From positions 1 to 17,178 of the forward strand of contig CAMBOW010000038.1 of assembly GCA_945869365.1 (NCBI GenBank): a stretch of 17,178 bases of DNA. Direction: 5' to 3'. Position 1 is the first letter of the stretch. Each line of letters begins with the position of its first letter. The DNA is from Flavobacterium psychrophilum (GTDB taxonomy: Bacteria; Bacteroidota; Bacteroidia; Flavobacteriales; Flavobacteriaceae). A program made the translations under genes and the position numbers. Shown here piece after piece: positions 6,185 to 13,268 of the stretch. The notes beneath the pieces were generated by a model. The model was not told where the DNA came from and searched no databases. It worked only from the letters and a program-made list of their open reading frames with translations.

Positions 6185-8125
6185 TTATTTAAAGAAATTC
6201 CACACCAATCCAAAACGAATAATAAAATCACGATATGGATAATCGGGTGCCGAATAAAATTTATTTGTCGCTGACCAAGCGGCATTAAAGTGCTCGGCCT
6301 TCAAAAATATACGGGTTTGCCGCACGCGTGCATTGATGAAAAAGTCATAGGTAGCAAAATCGCCAATTTGTTTCTTTTGTTGCACAAAAAAATCAGCTAC
6401 CACCGGATTGTATCCGTTGGCGTAGTATTTTGTAAAATAATTAAATGTGATTCCCGATTGCAAATACAAGGCTTTTTCAAAAAAATAATCCGAAAAGTAA
6501 AAGCTGTTTCGCGTGACCCATTTGGGTACATTGAGCACCGCATCGTCTTGTGAAACGGTTTGAAAAAGCAGGGTATTGTCTAAGCCCAATTTCCAGAACT
6601 TTATTTCTTTATTCACCTGAACTGAGGCATACGAGATGGCTTTGCTGTATTGCGAAGGCGCTAGTATTTGTATGGTGTCATTCGTGCTGGTATTAGCAAA
6701 AAATACTTTGTCCTTGTAATTGGAGAATTGCGCTTTCACGTTCATCCATTTGGAATCGGTAGAAACTTTGAAATCTATAGATTTTTCGGTGGTGTAGGTC
6801 TGGTACCAATTGTAATTCACGTAGCTACTTTGAAACAAGGAGTAGGACAAATCGGGGATTTTGGCGCTATTTTCTATGCTCACAGCTCCTTTTAATTTAT
6901 CTGAAAATTGATACTGGAGTTGAACTTTAGCTTCTCTAATCGCTTGATCGGTTACTGCATTTTTGTAGCCCGCTTGTACATTCCATTTTTTATTTTTCAG
7001 CTGATAATCAGCGCCAACTGTTGTAATTGCATCATTTAATCGACTAGGTATTGTAATCGTATTGAGAATTAGCAGGGTGTTGTAAAAGTAGTTGTAGCGA
7101 TAGGTGTCTACATAAAACAAAAGGGTTCCTGTTTGGTTAATCGCAGTTTGAATACCAATTTTTGAATACAATTTATTGTAGTGCAGTTGGTCATTGATAT
7201 CGGCTGTTTTATAGCTTTCCCCAAAACGATTAATTATTTTGGTGCCAATAGTAGACGACACTGTCGCTTGGTTGTATTCGAAAAACTTAGATTCGGCTTC
7301 AAACTGATGATGAAGGGCAAAATAAGTTGATTTAGATTTATAAAAGCGATACGAATGATCTACAAATAGTCGCTTGCCTTTAAGAAATGATTTGGCATCG
7401 GTGAGATAAACCTCCAAGCGTTGTCTTTCTTTATACAGTGAATTTTGTGATTCAAAATCATTTGGAGTCGTAATTCCGCCATTTTCTCCATTTAATAAAT
7501 CTTGGCCCGTATAATGTGCTTTTAAAAAATAAGTGTTGGATTTATTGTGGTAATTGGTCGTAAAGCGAAAGTTACCCGCGCTGGTCAATTGGTTAATGTA
7601 TTTACCCAAAGACCGAACTCCTTTGTAGGCAATAGAAAAATTAAATCGCTCACTAGTATTTAGGGTCACAAAGGCATCCGAACTTTGGCCTTGTTCCATA
7701 ACCGTTTTAAAATACAAATCGGTGAGTGGTGTAGCTACCGAGTAATAGGAAATATCTTTGGCTTGCAAATAATTAAAGTGTTTTCCGGCCATTCCGATTT
7801 CGGGATAAGGCGTGGTTGTTTGCAAACTATGATTCAGTGTAGTATAGGTTTGTCCTTCATTCAAAAACGAAAACAAACCAAAATTGTCTTTTCGCAAATA
7901 GTTGTAAGTGTACTCTTTAGAAATAGTTAATGAGGTATCCACATAGGTGGTGTCATTTGCCAACGAAATGATTCGATAGGAAGTAATGGGGGCTTTTTCG
8001 GCTTTTTCTTTTGTTTTTTGCTCCTGAGATTTTAGCAAACTTTTCTTCAGTTTTTGGGTAGTTGTTTCTTGCGAAAACCCTACAAACGTGAATAATAAAA
8101 ACAAAATAAAAAATAATAATCGCAT
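6185..8125 (-). CDS. Putative outer-membrane porin (Porin_10-like)
   Basis: I chose the ATG at 8125 because it gives a clear signal peptide (MRLLFFILFLLFTFVGFSQ, cleavage after about residue 19); an upstream in-frame TTG at 8146 would only add seven residues. After a Lys/Glu-rich linker (about 25-45) the rest of the 646 residues alternates polar and aromatic residues in the way of a beta barrel, rich in Tyr and Phe, and ends FIIRFGLVWNFFK with a C-terminal aromatic strand. Length and texture match the flavobacterial 'putative porin' family (Porin_10, as I recall it). It probably forms an outer-membrane channel of unknown substrate. It is first in the run leading to acd and has a candidate promoter 19 to 53 bp upstream. 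Identity is by family likeness, not by a catalytic motif. Confidence 0.8.
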   Translation of the reverse strand: MRLLFFILFLLFTFVGFSQETTTQKLKKSLLKSQEQKTKEKAEKAPITSYRIISLANDTTYVDTSLTISKEYTYNYLRKDNFGLFSFLNEGQTYTTLNHSLQTTTPYPEIGMAGKHFNYLQAKDISYYSVATPLTDLYFKTVMEQGQSSDAFVTLNTSERFNFSIAYKGVRSLGKYINQLTSAGNFRFTTNYHNKSNTYFLKAHYTGQDLLNGENGGITTPNDFESQNSLYKERQRLEVYLTDAKSFLKGKRLFVDHSYRFYKSKSTYFALHHQFEAESKFFEYNQATVSSTIGTKIINRFGESYKTADINDQLHYNKLYSKIGIQTAINQTGTLLFYVDTYRYNYFYNTLLILNTITIPSRLNDAITTVGADYQLKNKKWNVQAGYKNAVTDQAIREAKVQLQYQFSDKLKGAVSIENSAKIPDLSYSLFQSSYVNYNWYQTYTTEKSIDFKVSTDSKWMNVKAQFSNYKDKVFFANTSTNDTIQILAPSQYSKAISYASVQVNKEIKFWKLGLDNTLLFQTVSQDDAVLNVPKWVTRNSFYFSDYFFEKALYLQSGITFNYFTKYYANGYNPVVADFFVQQKKQIGDFATYDFFINARVRQTRIFLKAEHFNAAWSATNKFYSAPDYPYRDFIIRFGLVWNFFK

Positions 8126-8143
8126 AGCGTAATTCGTATGCAG

Positions 8144-8178
8144 CAAAAATAACTATTTGTTTGAAATTAAAATTACAA
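8144..8178 (-). promoter_or_regulatory. Candidate promoter for the porin-to-acd run
   Basis: The minus strand has TATTTTTG (plus 8144-8151), which fits TAnnTTTG, with a TTG (plus 8176-8178) 24 nt further upstream. The spacing is longer than the usual 19 to 21, so the -33 element is uncertain. The predicted start near 8138 would give a short leader before the ATG at 8125. Confidence 0.4.
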
Positions 8179-8199
8179 TTGGGCGAAAGATATAAAAAC

Positions 8200-8226
8200 A
8201 AAAAAACCACCCAAAAGGGTGGTTTT
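8200..8226 (-). terminator. Intrinsic terminator after the T9SS gene
   Basis: The 10-bp arms AAAACCACCC and GGGTGGTTTT (plus 8203-8212 and 8217-8226) enclose a 4-nt loop. On the minus strand the stem runs into seven T residues (plus 8200-8206), then another T-rich stretch. It lies about 20 nt past the stop of the secreted protein gene and separates it from the porin promoter. Confidence 0.88.
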
Positions 8227-8246
8227 GAATAGAATAAAATTTCTAT

Positions 8247-9608
8247 TTATTGTTTTACAACTTTGATAGTTGATGAGTTACCAGTAGCGTTAGTTACTTT
8301 AACCATGTAAACACCATTGTTTAATGAAGATAAATTAACTGAAACATTGTTTAATGAAGAATAGTTGTTTGAAGAAATTTGTTTTCCTAAAACATCGTAT
8401 ACTTCAACTTGGCTAATATTTGTTCCTTTTAATTCAACTACACCTGTAGTTGGGTTTGGAGAAGCAGTAGCAATTTGTTGAGCAGTGAACGTATCATTTG
8501 CCAACGGATTACCGTTCCATTTGAAAATTCCACCAACAGCTGCTGAAGTACTGAAACCACTTGCAAAACCAGTGTTTGCATTTAAAAATGATATTACACC
8601 ACCATCTACGTAATTAGCATCTGGATTGTCGTTGATGTTTGTCCAAGTAAGACCACCATCAGTAGTGAAAGAAGAACCACGAACAGCATCTAAATCTTCA
8701 CCTACAGAGATGTATGCGTTTGGTACACCAGGGATTTCAGAGATACCGAAGTTTCTCAAGTTAGCATCCCAAGTTACAGAATTCCATGTATTACCTCCGT
8801 CAGTAGTATTGTACAATAAGAAATCACTTGTTTGTAAAAGACCATTTTGTGCATCTGAAAAAGAAAGATCTCCAGCCTCAGAACCGTTGATTCCTCCACC
8901 AAAATCTGGAATTGGAGAAATAGCAGCAGTCCAAGTATAGCCTCTATCAGTTGAGATTAATATTCTACCAAAAGTAGTTCCAATCCACATAGTATCTCCT
9001 GTAACAGTATACTGATTAGTTAATCCATACTCAGCAGCATCTAAAGCAGCAGGAATGTTTCCAGCAGGAACACGTACCCAGTTTGTACCACCATTAGTAG
9101 TTGTGTAAATTTCGAAAGAACCTTCAGAAGGATCACCCATAGTTACTCCGTTGTTGGCATCCCAAAAGTAAACAAGGTTTGCAAACGAAGCACCATCAGC
9201 ACCATTGTAAGAAGCAGTGTTTTGACGAACCCAAGTAGTACCACCGTTTGTAGTTTGCCAGATACCTCCCACTACACCAGCAGCTTTAGGAAACACTGAA
9301 GCATAAGCTACATCAGCAGATACACCCCAAATGTTAGAAATTTCAAGATTGGCAGCAGATGCTCCCAAATCAATTGCTGAAGTTGACCAAACAGTACCAC
9401 CATTTGTAGTTTTAGAATAACGACGAATAGTAGCACAACCTGTAGTTCCGCAAGAATTGCTTAACCAAGCTACGTTGTCGTCTACAATAGAAATACTTCG
9501 CATACCTGTGCTTGCAGCCGGTTGAGAAGTAGCTTGCTCAGACCAGTAATCTTGAGCTTGCGCTGATAAAGCCACTATAAAAGAGGCAAAAAGTAAAAAT
9601 TTTTTCAT
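8247..9608 (-). CDS. T9SS-secreted Asp-box (YCF48/BNR-like) repeat protein
   Basis: The 453-residue product has a signal peptide (MKKFLLFASFIVALSAQAQ, 1-19). Six Asp-box-like turns follow: TNGGTVW (68), TNGGTTW (120), TNGGTNW (171), DRGYTW (221), TDGGNTW (269) and TDGGLTW (316), numbered by approximate start residue. Regular spacing near 50 residues indicates a beta-propeller of the YCF48/sialidase-like type. The last 75 residues or so form a T9SS type A sorting domain (SPNPTTG at 383-389, VEVYDVLGK at 401-409, GVYMVKV at 432-438), removed during export. The protein is therefore secreted or attached to the cell surface. Asp boxes alone do not show sialidase activity, and no catalytic residues are recognisable. 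It has its own terminator and a candidate promoter, separate from the upstream Sus operon. Confidence 0.88.
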   Translation of the reverse strand: MKKFLLFASFIVALSAQAQDYWSEQATSQPAASTGMRSISIVDDNVAWLSNSCGTTGCATIRRYSKTTNGGTVWSTSAIDLGASAANLEISNIWGVSADVAYASVFPKAAGVVGGIWQTTNGGTTWVRQNTASYNGADGASFANLVYFWDANNGVTMGDPSEGSFEIYTTTNGGTNWVRVPAGNIPAALDAAEYGLTNQYTVTGDTMWIGTTFGRILISTDRGYTWTAAISPIPDFGGGINGSEAGDLSFSDAQNGLLQTSDFLLYNTTDGGNTWNSVTWDANLRNFGISEIPGVPNAYISVGEDLDAVRGSSFTTDGGLTWTNINDNPDANYVDGGVISFLNANTGFASGFSTSAAVGGIFKWNGNPLANDTFTAQQIATASPNPTTGVVELKGTNISQVEVYDVLGKQISSNNYSSLNNVSVNLSSLNNGVYMVKVTNATGNSSTIKVVKQ

Positions 9609-9636
9609 AGTTTTTTGTGTTTAAATAATTGAAAAA

Positions 9637-9644
9637 CAAATATA
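9637..9644 (-). promoter_or_regulatory. Candidate -7 box for the T9SS gene
   Basis: The minus strand reads TATATTTG (TAnnTTTG), 28 bp upstream of the ATG. It directly abuts the 19-bp palindrome at 9645-9689, which occupies the -33 region, and no TTG is found there. The start would be near 9631 with a leader of about 23 nt. Confidence 0.45.
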
Positions 9645-9689
9645 AAAAATTAATTAGATTAAAAAAGTTGTTTAATCTAATTAATTTTT
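9645..9689. terminator. 19-bp AT-rich palindrome, probable bidirectional terminator
   Basis: A perfect 19-bp inverted repeat (9645-9663 and 9671-9689) with a 7-nt loop (AAAGTTG) lies 10 bp after the stop of the unrecognised lipoprotein gene. The outer ends are A5 and T5, so either transcript would end in U residues. The stem is almost all A/T with one G-C pair. It should end the Sus operon, although an operator role for the T9SS promoter next to it is possible. Confidence 0.7.
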
Positions 9690-9699
9690 AAGATTACAA

Positions 9700-10959
9700 T
9701 TACTCGAAATGAGTAATTAGATAGGATGAAACTCCAGCAGTAGTCGTCTTAACGATTTGCAATTTTGGAATAGCATTAGCTGCTGTGCCAATAGTTAAAC
9801 CAGGTAACACGCCTGAGTATACTTTACTTGTTTCGTCTGGAAAACGAATAGAAAATTTATACGGCATATCTACAGCAGGAGCAGTTGTTGAGTTACCACC
9901 AAGTGTTTTAGCAAATACTTCGATTACATAAGTGTCTGTGATAGTATAGCTTGACATATCAACAGCATAAGTTGTTAGAGACGAAACAAAAGAACCAAAC
10001 AACGGACCTCCGATATAAACAAATTTATAATTGTAAGCATCTGGTACAGCTGTTATTTCAACAGTGATTGGCATAGTTACGGATGAACCAGCTACCGAAT
10101 TGATACTCACTACGTCACCTACCTTAAAACCATGTGGTCTGTCATTGGACTGCACATTACTATTAGGCGTTTTTACAGTATAAATTTTATTGTCGTAATC
10201 AGACTGAGTTGCACATGACAATACTCCTGCTTGATTAGTATCTAAGAAAAACAAAGATTCATATCTTCCAGCATTGGTTAAAGTACCAAAAAGAGGTCTT
10301 GTTGAACTAGCGAGTGGTGACACACCCTGCATAGATGATTGAGAAGTTGTAGCCACACCATTCTTTTTCAATACAATGTTTAGATTGTTGAAATCAGTTC
10401 CAGCGCCACTATATGGCCCTTGAAAATCAAAACGTATTCCGCATCTTTTAGAATTTATACCCGGAACACTAGTATCTCCGTATCCTAAAAATATAGTATC
10501 GGAAACAATTGAGTATTGTTTTCCCACAAATCCTTTAGGAATTACATCTGGAGCAGTTGTGATAGCTGATAAATACAATTTCATATCCAAATTGAAAGGC
10601 AAAGATGAAGTAGCGTCACCCGATGGAGCAACCATGGTAGAGGTAATTGATGATTCGCCTGCAGGAATGATAAAGGCTTTGCGTGAACGCTTGTTTAGAT
10701 TGGGTAAAAAAGCAATCGCTTCAACGCTAACATCCATTGGAAAAGTAACCGTACCCAAAGAGATTGTTACAGGAAATGATTGATTGGCTACTACATCTGA
10801 ATCGGGGGTAGTAATAGAACCTTGTAAAGTAACAAATTCAACATTTGAATCTACAGGACTTCCCGTAACTAATTCTCCTTTACTACAAGAGATTATCGTA
10901 ATGATTGTAAAAATAACCCCTAGGTATTTTACACTTTTAAGTAATATATTATTTTTCAT
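9700..10959 (-). CDS. Unrecognised lipoprotein, last gene of the Sus operon
   Basis: I do not recognise the family. The 419-residue protein has a lipoprotein signal with Cys25 (TIISC|SKGE), so the mature form is lipid-anchored, probably in the outer membrane. The mature part is rich in Ser, Thr, Val and Gly with alternating hydrophobic residues, suggesting all-beta, Ig-like modules: about 40-150 (VTLQGSITTPDSDVV and an IPAGESSITS stretch) and a second half ending in SGVLPGLTIG. It begins 9 bp after the preceding lipoprotein stop. By position it resembles SusE/SusF-type surface binding proteins or pilus-like accessory lipoproteins, but no such domain can be shown. Only two Cys residues are seen in the mature middle part, near 173 and 249, leaving a disulphide open. 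Confidence 0.75.
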   Translation of the reverse strand: MKNNILLKSVKYLGVIFTIITIISCSKGELVTGSPVDSNVEFVTLQGSITTPDSDVVANQSFPVTISLGTVTFPMDVSVEAIAFLPNLNKRSRKAFIIPAGESSITSTMVAPSGDATSSLPFNLDMKLYLSAITTAPDVIPKGFVGKQYSIVSDTIFLGYGDTSVPGINSKRCGIRFDFQGPYSGAGTDFNNLNIVLKKNGVATTSQSSMQGVSPLASSTRPLFGTLTNAGRYESLFFLDTNQAGVLSCATQSDYDNKIYTVKTPNSNVQSNDRPHGFKVGDVVSINSVAGSSVTMPITVEITAVPDAYNYKFVYIGGPLFGSFVSSLTTYAVDMSSYTITDTYVIEVFAKTLGGNSTTAPAVDMPYKFSIRFPDETSKVYSGVLPGLTIGTAANAIPKLQIVKTTTAGVSSYLITHFE

Positions 10960-10968
10960 AAAAAATTA

Positions 10969-11517
10969 TTAAGGGTTTACGTAATTGTCATACTCCGCTA
11001 AGTTGGCAGGGTTGTTAAAAAAGTCTTCGTTTTGACTAGTTGTTCTAAAACGATATCCTTGCTTCATGCCAGGAGCTCCCTGAACTGTAGAAGATAAGCT
11101 ATAATAATCAGCTCTGTTTCCTTCGGCATCAAAAGATTCAGCATAAAAATAATACTCATCTCCAAACGCTAAATCAGTTGCTGGGACATTTAAGGCAGTT
11201 GCAATATCCGCTATCTTAATTTTCAAATCGTGTGGAAAAGAAGTAATAGATCTTACTAAGCCATAGTCTGAAGCGACACCAAAACCATTTCTTCTTTTTA
11301 CATACAAATTGTATTTCACAATTTTTCCAGAAGGACTAGTCAATAATCCACCGAAGTAAGAATTTTCAACATCATATGATTTGATAACTTTACTTGTTAT
11401 ATCTAAACGCGCATACATCCCGGGGATCAACTGCGCTCTAGGGTCTAAACTTTCGTCTTTTTCGCAAGATTGGAAAGAAAAGGCTAGTAAAACCAATAAA
11501 AATATTTTCTTTATCAT
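10969..11517 (-). CDS. Unrecognised small surface lipoprotein of the Sus operon
   Basis: This 182-residue protein has a signal peptide with lipobox FQSC (Cys18). The mature N-terminus is C-E-K-D-E-S, which fits the Bacteroidota lipoprotein export signal (C-X-K-D/E-D/E) for transfer to the outer face of the outer membrane. The rest contains LYVKRRNG (about 72-79) and a segment with FGDEYYFYAESFDAEGNRADYYS (split around 117-139) that reads like a fibronectin-III or Ig-like edge. No catalytic motif is seen. It lies 20 bp after susD and 9 bp before the larger lipoprotein. The likely role is ligand capture alongside SusD, by position only. I do not know the family. Confidence 0.78.
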   Translation of the reverse strand: MIKKIFLLVLLAFSFQSCEKDESLDPRAQLIPGMYARLDITSKVIKSYDVENSYFGGLLTSPSGKIVKYNLYVKRRNGFGVASDYGLVRSITSFPHDLKIKIADIATALNVPATDLAFGDEYYFYAESFDAEGNRADYYSLSSTVQGAPGMKQGYRFRTTSQNEDFFNNPANLAEYDNYVNP

Positions 11518-11537
11518 CGTAGTTTGTATTAGTTAGA

Positions 11538-13262
11538 TTAATGTAAAACTTTTGTGTTTGGAACTGCCCAAAACACTTTTCTGGCTCGGTCGTTTGTTGG
11601 TGCATTTGGATTGTTGTTCACACAGTTTCCGGCGTAGAACGCACAGTTGTAGAACACTCCAGCATTGGGTTCTAAGGTAGGCTGGAAATTGCTTGGATAA
11701 CCCGTTCTTCTGTAATTGTTATAGGATTCAATCCCATTACCCCAAGTGGCTATATAAAACTCTTTGATTAACAACTCCAATTTTTTAGCGTCATTTAACC
11801 CGTCATAGGTAGTTGAAATATAATCCAAATACTTTTGCTTCTTCACGCTGATATCAGCAACTTCAGCTGATGTTAATGCAGGAGTTACTGGAATTACTGT
11901 TGTAGTCTTATCGATAGATTGCGTAATTGCAGCCAACATTTCAGCTTTTGCATCACCAGAGATAATGCCTTTTAGCATAGCTTCTGCTTTCATGAAACGC
12001 ACCCATGATGACAAAACTATAGGCATGATACCTGCGCCTTTTGCGCCTTTGGTACCTTGCGTTTGAACGGTACCCGCAGCGCCATAGGCTCCTCCAATTG
12101 GATAGACACCAGCTACAGTTCGTTTGTCGTTGTCTTGAGGAATACCTGAATTATTTGCATGGTCTCTGCCCCAAAATCCGTTTGCAGGCAATGCTCCACC
12201 AGTCCAATTGGAAACAGTATAGCAAGCGCCTATTCCAGTACTGTAGAATGAACTGTATCTCGTTTCATTATAATGTTCTGGACGCGTTCTACCTGGTAAA
12301 ACAAAATTATCTTCATTTCCAGGATTTGCATCTTGTCTGTAGAAGTAGAAATTTACTCGTGGATCTCCTGGCTCATCGATGGTATTTGGAAACGCTGTAG
12401 TAGCCAATTTCTCAGTAGTCATGGCCCACATAATGTAGTTTCCGAGATATGCTCCACCACCCAATTCATATTGATCATTGTACATTGGATGTCTTGTGTT
12501 TGGATTTTGTCTAGACGAACCGTATTTGAATACAAAATCTTCAGCAGGTGTATCAATATAATCATCGGCTGCAATAATAGCATTCATTTCTGATGCTACA
12601 TTGCGGGTACCAATTGTGGTTAATAAATTACAATTGTTATACATTTTAAGTTTCAATGTATTTGCCAATGTAATCCATTTTTCTTTAGATGTATAGTATA
12701 AATCAGTAACCGAACCATTACTAGTTAATTGCAAAGTAGCTATTGCCTGATCTAATTCGGTTAAAATACCATCATAGACAGCAGCACTAGAATCAAAATT
12801 AGGGGTAATGTTTGCACTTCCTTGCAACGATTCAGAGTAAGGAATGTCGCCATATACATCAACCAAAGTCATTAACACATAGCAACGAATTACTTTTGAC
12901 GCTCCCAAAATGTAATTTTGATTGCGCTCTACAGCTTTTGGCTCCATTACTTTAATCGCATTCAACAAATTGTAAGCCGTACTCCAGTGACCATTAAAGT
13001 TTACTGGCGCATAGGCATTGTCATAGGTGCTTCCACCTGTCATAGCCATCTGACGTGTTATGCCTTGGGTAAATCCGTTGGTTGAATTTACAAACCCTGG
13101 CAATTGTAATTGCACATAATTGAATGCAAAAGTTGGATCCAACAAATCAGGGTTTACTGCACTTGGATTTTCTGTTTGATCCAAATCTACTGTTTCACAA
13201 CTGCTGACAAAGAAAACCGCAGTGAATAGAAAAAGCTTAAAAATTGATTTATATAATTTCAT
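11538..13262 (-). CDS. SusD/RagB-like nutrient-binding lipoprotein
   Basis: The 574-residue protein has a lipoprotein signal with Cys22 (FFVSSC|ETVDLDQ). It matches the SusD-like group often labelled SusD_2: NPDLLDPTFAFNYVQLQLPG near the N-terminus, NFNGHWSTAYNLLNAIKVMEP with the first TPR-like helices (about 88-108), then YILGASKVIRCYVLMTLVDVYGDIPYSES (split around 117-145), the hallmark of SusD proteins. The C-terminal half has WVRFMKAEAML and FYIATWGNGIESYNNYRRTGYP motifs. SusD sits as a lid on SusC at the cell surface and delivers ligand. The stop of susC is only 6 bp upstream. Substrate cannot be read from the sequence; no enzyme is linked. Confidence 0.93.
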   Translation of the reverse strand: MKLYKSIFKLFLFTAVFFVSSCETVDLDQTENPSAVNPDLLDPTFAFNYVQLQLPGFVNSTNGFTQGITRQMAMTGGSTYDNAYAPVNFNGHWSTAYNLLNAIKVMEPKAVERNQNYILGASKVIRCYVLMTLVDVYGDIPYSESLQGSANITPNFDSSAAVYDGILTELDQAIATLQLTSNGSVTDLYYTSKEKWITLANTLKLKMYNNCNLLTTIGTRNVASEMNAIIAADDYIDTPAEDFVFKYGSSRQNPNTRHPMYNDQYELGGGAYLGNYIMWAMTTEKLATTAFPNTIDEPGDPRVNFYFYRQDANPGNEDNFVLPGRTRPEHYNETRYSSFYSTGIGACYTVSNWTGGALPANGFWGRDHANNSGIPQDNDKRTVAGVYPIGGAYGAAGTVQTQGTKGAKGAGIMPIVLSSWVRFMKAEAMLKGIISGDAKAEMLAAITQSIDKTTTVIPVTPALTSAEVADISVKKQKYLDYISTTYDGLNDAKKLELLIKEFYIATWGNGIESYNNYRRTGYPSNFQPTLEPNAGVFYNCAFYAGNCVNNNPNAPTNDRARKVFWAVPNTKVLH

Positions 13263-13268
13263 AATAAA

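Noticed and set aside
5823..6242. Open frame of 139 codons on the plus strand opposite the CBS gene
   Set aside because: It lies antisense to a clear PLP enzyme, shows no domain or start context, and reads like a shadow of the conserved coding frame.
8316..8360. Direct repeat of 15 bp (8316-8330 and 8346-8360) with a 30-bp period
   Set aside because: It lies in the coding sequence of the T9SS domain and simply encodes SSLNN twice; no sign of a mobile or regulatory repeat.
12041..12400. Open frame of 119 codons on the plus strand opposite susD
   Set aside because: It is antisense to a full-length susD gene, has low-complexity Leu/Arg/Gln composition and no recognisable motif.
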